The notes under the pieces were generated by a model, which ran no database searches, was not told where the DNA came from, and saw only the letters and a program-made list of their open reading frames with translations. Of a DNA stretch of 64,000 nt, positions 60,110 through 64,000 are shown piece by piece. The position numbers and the translations under genes are program-made. Source of the DNA: Takakia lepidozioides (taxonomy: Eukaryota > Streptophyta > Takakiopsida > Takakiales > Takakiaceae); the NCBI GenBank assembly GCA_030704615.1, contig CM060732.1, forward strand, positions 8,990,001 through 9,054,000, in the 5' to 3' direction. How positions within the stretch are numbered: position 1 is the stretch's first letter; the number at the start of each line of letters is the position of its first letter.

Positions 60110-61115
60110 ACTTGACTCAGGGATTTGTTTGCTAGACATGTTTGGAGGCATGAGCACTTGGCTTGCAGGAGTGTTGTAAGCAGGGATTAAAGTATGCAAG
60201 TACTTGTATGTGGAGAAGGATGAGATAGCTCGGCGTATTTCTATGCGCTACATCGCCTTGCTCACACACCGGTATCCTAAGTTGTTGCCTCTCTCAACAA
60301 TTCAAGGGTATCAAAAGGCCTTGCCAGCAGACATTACCTTGCTGGGGGCGGATGATTTGGACCGGCATGGTGCCATTGACTTGGTGATAGCTGGATGGCC
60401 TTGCCAATGACACTCTCCCGCAGGTCATGGGAATGGCTTGCATGATGCACGATCGCATTTGTTTTGGGAGATGTTGAGAGTGTTGCGTGACTTGCAGACG
60501 AGGCAAGTGCAACCTCTAGCCTATATCTTTGGAGAATGTTCCTCTTATGGGGGACTCTCGGGCCAGGGTTATGGCCAGTGTGCATCAGGTGCGGTCTTGG
60601 ATTGGATCGGCGGTGCTATTGGATGCAGCAGCGGTGGGATCACGAGCGCATCGACCTTGATTGTGGTGGACAAATCTTGCACCACCAGAGCTGCTCAAGA
60701 GAGCATACGATTCCATTCAACGGCCATCCAATCTCACAGTTGAGGGCATTTTGGACCAAGGGAGGCAACCACAGAGGGTGCAACATGATGACCGTCCACC
60801 TTTAGCAGTGGTAGATCGAGTGGGGCAGCCACGTGCAGCCTTGCCTACGTTCATGAGCTTTCCCTCGTCTCATGCTTTTTGAGACAACGGTCCTGGGTTG
60901 ATTTGGGACAGTGTGCTACAGCAATTGGTGGAGCCCAATGCGGATGAGTGAGAGTGGGCAATGGGATTTACCACCGGCACTACAACTGTGCCAGCTCTGT
61001 CAGAGGCATTACGATGCCAGGTGTTGGGTCAGGAAATGGATCTCAATTGCTTGACATGGGTCATTGACTTGTGCATGGCTGAGCAACGGAGATTGCAAGC
61101 ATTGGTGGCTACTTC
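60110..61115 (+). pseudogene. C5-cytosine DNA methyltransferase domain (DNMT3/DRM-like)
   Basis: Motif I: ICLLDMFGG (60123-60149, SAM binding). Motif II-like: YLYVEKDEIARR. Motif IV: LVIAGWPCQ with the catalytic Cys codon at 60402-60404, followed by a TGA and HSPAGHG-GLHDARSHLFWEM. Motif VI: YIF-ENVPLMGDSRA (ENV at 60532-60540, just after the frameshift). Motif VIII-like: SRAHRP-stop-LWWTNL (expected HRxR). A target-recognition-like stretch follows, then FMSFPSSHAF and, near the end, MGFTTGTT with VLGQEMDLN (motifs IX-X). This set transfers methyl from SAM to C5 of cytosine in DNA. The single-block layout and ENV/HRxR wording resemble DNMT3/DRM more than DNMT1/MET1. All motifs are recognisable but stops abolish function. 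Confidence 0.8.
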
Positions 61116-61787
61116 TGCACTTCCATTGGATATTGCACCATCTCTGCCAACCGGGACGGTGGAGGCAGTGAGTGGGGGCGAGCACAAGATCATGGGGTGC
61201 AAACACCCATGACAGATGTGGGATGAGATGCGCAAAGAGAGAGTCATTGGATCTCTCAAGCAGCAGTATGAGGAGTGGGGAGAGCCATACACTGAGGATC
61301 GGTTGGAGGCCAAGGTGGCCAATGTTTTTGAAGAGGTTGAGAATGTTTCTTCCCCAGAGGATGTTCTCAAGGTGGCTATGGCGGAGCAAGTGGAGGCTAC
61401 GCCACGGTCAGGGTGGGCGGATAAAGCCCAAGAGGTTGCTATCTAGCAACCAAAGGATGCGTCTCTTACTTCCAAGCCTGGTGTACCCAAGGTTGCAGTC
61501 ACTGAGGACAACTGGGAACCAGATGTTGGACCTACAGTCACCGGAGGAGAGAGGTGGAGGATCCAGCGATTTCTAAGGGCTTATAGAAATTGCTTTGCCT
61601 TCGGTTTGAAGGATTTGGGGAGTTTGAAGGGCCAAGAGATTTGTATTGATTTGGCAAGTGACACGCCAATTTTTCGAAGGCCCTACAAGTATAGTGATAT
61701 GGAGAGGTCTTTGATCCAGTCACGGACTATGGAGTTGTTCGAAGCTGGATTGGTGGAGTTGTCAGGCGGGGAGTATGCCTCGGCAAG

Positions 61788-63560
61788 GGGGCTGCTATTT
61801 CATGAGCGGCATGAGCGTGAGCGGAAAAAAAAAAAGCATGAGCGGACCATTGTGTGTCCACGAAAATAGGGTTAGGAGGCACGGAAATAGGGTCATGTGA
61901 AGTTGGAATGTGGCACCAATGGACTCGTCATAGCAATGAAATGCAACATTTTATTGCAAGGCGAAGGCGAAGACATGCCTGTCGGACAACGTCCCTGCCC
62001 ACATTGAAGCACCTGAGGGACAAAGCGGGTGGTTAGTAGCATGCGGCATGCAATTGCAATCGGGCCAGGGGACAAAATGTGCACGTGAAGGCTTACCCGT
62101 GCCGCATGTGAGGTCAAGAATCCGCCCTTGGACATCCGAGCACGTCTCCATGAGGGTTTGGATGAAAGCAGGGCTCCGGGTCCGGCTGTACCACCACGGT
62201 TTGCCTGTCTTTGTGTCCTTCGGCATACTGGATTGGGGCACATAGTTGTAGAGGACATCGTAGGTAACAGGGTCCACAGCGGCATCAACAAGACGACCGT
62301 CATTGCGGAATTTGAACGTAGACCCTCTCTTCACAAAACAATATGCCTCAAACACCAATGTCTGCACATCCAACAAAAGAGGGATCCACTCCAGGGTCTA
62401 GTTTAGATACACCACAATATGAAGTGAATGCAATAGATTGATAACTTACACTCTGGCCCTCTGTTCGCAACCCCTGCGTATTGATGCAGAACCATTTTTT
62501 CAGGAGGACCGGGGTGACACTTTTTGGTGTCCACCTTGCCACAACATTCTCTGTGGTCTTCCCTCTTGTGGCAAGGACCACCATACATCCACCGTCATCC
62601 AAGAGCATCCCTGCCAGCCCAAACCCGGCTCTCCAGTAGTCCTCCCTAAACCTGTTCCAGGTGGGCACACCATCCAGGCCCTCCAATAGCTCCCCATCTG
62701 GAATATCGAGGAGAATCATAACGCAGGCTCTCTCCACCTCACCCCCCCCCCCCCGAGTGCTCTTGCAATCCGTGCTCACAGCCGTGAAGAATTCCATCAT
62801 GGCTTCCAAACCAGGGGTGTCTTTAGGCTCTGTAGCAGCAGCCCTCTTCTTGGCTTTCCCCTTCAGCTCCTCCAGAGACTTGCTGTGTGCCACCTTCTTC
62901 GCCCTGGCAGCCAGAGCATCAAGAAAGCTCTCATTGACGCATTGGATGATAGTTGGGGATTCTAACTTTGGCCTTTGCGGAAACGTCACCGCCGAATACC
63001 GTTGTGTAGGCTCGCCCTCAAATGCCAACTTCTTGGCAGAGCCAGTCCAAGTCCGAACTGACTTGGGAACCCGGACGACCGGTGACTTGGTAGTAGCAGC
63101 AGTAGTCGCAGGACCTCGCACAAAGTCGTCGTCGGAGTCACTCCCTTGGGGCCCCTTCTGCGCCTCCTCTGGTGCCCCGGTGGTTTTCTGTTTTTTGGGG
63201 GTTACTTTACTCCCCTGTTTCCGTGTCCTTTTCATTTGTCTTTTATTCTTCTCATTCAAATTCTCCTGAATACCTGCCTAAGCAAGCTCTGCCGCTTTCC
63301 TGGACTTGACAAGTGCTTTCGCCTCCTTTGGACCCAGCGGAGGCAGCGGAGCTCGGTTTGGTCGGGCCTCCGCATCCAGCTTCAATTGGAACTCGGATGA
63401 GTCGAGCGAGCCGGGCGGAAGGTCCACATACCAAGGGCAGTCGCGCAAATGCTCCAGATGCCACTCCTTCACGATAACGTCAGTGTACATGGAGTCAGCT
63501 CCAGGCTTCCTCCATGCGAGGAAGAATGGCGGCTGGAAGGACAGATGACCTTTCTCCAAG
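61788..63560 (-). mobile_element. Internally deleted copy 3 of the amino-methyltransferase-like element
   Basis: On the plus strand the left end (from 61787) is the CATGAGC-rich terminus shared with 42297-42460. It is followed by a junction (near 61960) that skips about 800 bp relative to copy 1: the last exon and most of the previous one. The minus-strand exons 63560-62450, 62361-62097 and 62012-about 61961 match copy 1 exons, including VERACVMILLDIPDG, WFCINT and ILDLTCGTG. This copy keeps an open frame where copy 1 has stops (RTRKQGSK), but has a TAG at 63276-63278. The right end stops at 63561 in the exon equivalent to 44842, so the 5' half is missing. It interrupts the RT of the C5-methyltransferase element and is therefore the younger insertion. 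Confidence 0.65.
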
Positions 63561-64000
63561 TGGATGCATGACGTGTAGTGAGTGGCTTAAGGGCAGAGTG
63601 ACGTGGATGCATGTAAAGTGGTTTAACTGAAGTGGAACTTATTGACTATGTTCCATGATGTCTAGTATACGGTTTGACTGTAAATCAGTGATAGTGAGTT
63701 TGCTTGACTTTGTATATTTTAATATTCTACTGTGAAGCAGTAAAAGAGGACACATTTTTGTAAATATGTTTCACTCTGGAGGTGTATATACATATATACA
63801 TATAAATATAATAATACATATATATATATATGAATTGGGAGGCTTTTTATTTAATATTTGGTTTTTTGTTTATTACTGTTATTTCGTTTCTTTCATTTAC
63901 TTTTAGTTTATATCTGTACTTATGTGAATTAGTGGATATTGTATTTAATTTTTTTGATTCGCTGCACTGCATTGAAAATATATTACAAATACAACAAAAC
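63561..64000. other. AT-rich end, no gene recognised
   Basis: Sequence after the methyltransferase-like copy, with a TA-rich microsatellite at about 63785-63832. No return to the interrupted RT of the 59.4-61.8 kb element is seen before the window ends. Confidence 0.5.

Larger units (their letters stand above)
59388..61787 (+). mobile_element. Retrotransposon pol with a C5-cytosine DNA methyltransferase between protease and RT
   Basis: One polyprotein frame runs 59388-60531, then continues +1 nt to 61787. Order: aspartic protease (59388-59760), C5-methyltransferase (about 60110-61115), a charged linker (61216-61560), RT N-terminus (about 61560-61787). Stops at 59532, 60177, 60408, 60658, 60880, 60949, 61210 and 61444 and one frameshift near 60531 show a decayed but once continuous ORF. 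The RT is cut at GEYASA by the element at 61788-63560. The rest of RT, RNase H and integrase lie outside or are lost. Protease next to RT with this RT N-terminus suggests a Ty3/gypsy-type element. Confidence 0.75.

Noticed and set aside
42509-63560. Bacterial restriction-modification system or contamination
   Set aside because: The methyltransferase-like genes have spliceosomal introns with consistent phases and are embedded in plant retroelements; no restriction enzyme is adjacent.

Overview
This is a stretch of a land-plant nuclear genome, probably from a fern or another non-seed plant. The evidence is a spliced plant-type MCTP gene with 14 exons, fragments of plant PPR and receptor-kinase genes, and large amounts of decayed plant retrotransposon. 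Species cannot be fixed from sequence alone. The only clearly host-type gene that looks largely whole is the MCTP gene at 9232-16875 (+). Most other coding sequence belongs to mobile elements or is pseudogenic.

Layout. 1-9 kb: an unrecognised minus-strand open frame running off the left edge, a diverged repeat pair, a broken hAT transposase, a ggtctcttg minisatellite, and a roughly 1.65-kb segment bounded by inverted repeats that holds a PPR fragment. 9.2-16.9 kb: the MCTP gene, with a reading-frame break in its last exon. 17-20 kb: a transposon protein fragment, a tRNA-type SINE and a second PPR fragment. 19.9-24.3 kb: a 5'-truncated Ty3/gypsy pol (protease, RT, RNase H, integrase). 24.3-37.6 kb: four near-identical 3.3-kb LTRs head to tail, separated by 20-bp polypurine-tract spacers. 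37.6-42.2 kb: a minus-strand retroelement-like ORF chain with a long coiled coil and no recognised pol. 42.3-48.0 kb: a minus-strand, intron-containing gene whose C-terminus looks like a permuted amino-methyltransferase (motif IV before motif I). 48-51 kb: palindrome-based tandem arrays. 51.9-54.2 kb: a divergent paralogue of the methyltransferase-like gene behind a gag-like fragment. 55-59 kb: a kinase fragment, a CATGAGC-rich MITE-like element and a SWIM-type zinc-finger ORF. 59.4-61.8 kb: a retrotransposon pol in which a C5-cytosine DNA methyltransferase lies between the aspartic protease and the reverse transcriptase. 61.8-63.6 kb: a third, internally deleted copy of the amino-methyltransferase-like gene, inserted into that RT.

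The most interesting content is two unrelated kinds of DNA-methyltransferase-like domain carried by mobile elements within 20 kb, one nested in the other. Next is a family of GC-rich palindromes with a GGCGCC core that builds three differently organised tandem arrays, one of them inside an intron of a methyltransferase-like gene. Retrotransposon-borne cytosine methyltransferases have been reported in dinoflagellates and charophyte algae, so that principle is known; the arrangement here and the second, amino-methyltransferase-like family look less well described. All methyltransferase copies here are interrupted, so they are relics of active elements elsewhere, not functional enzymes.
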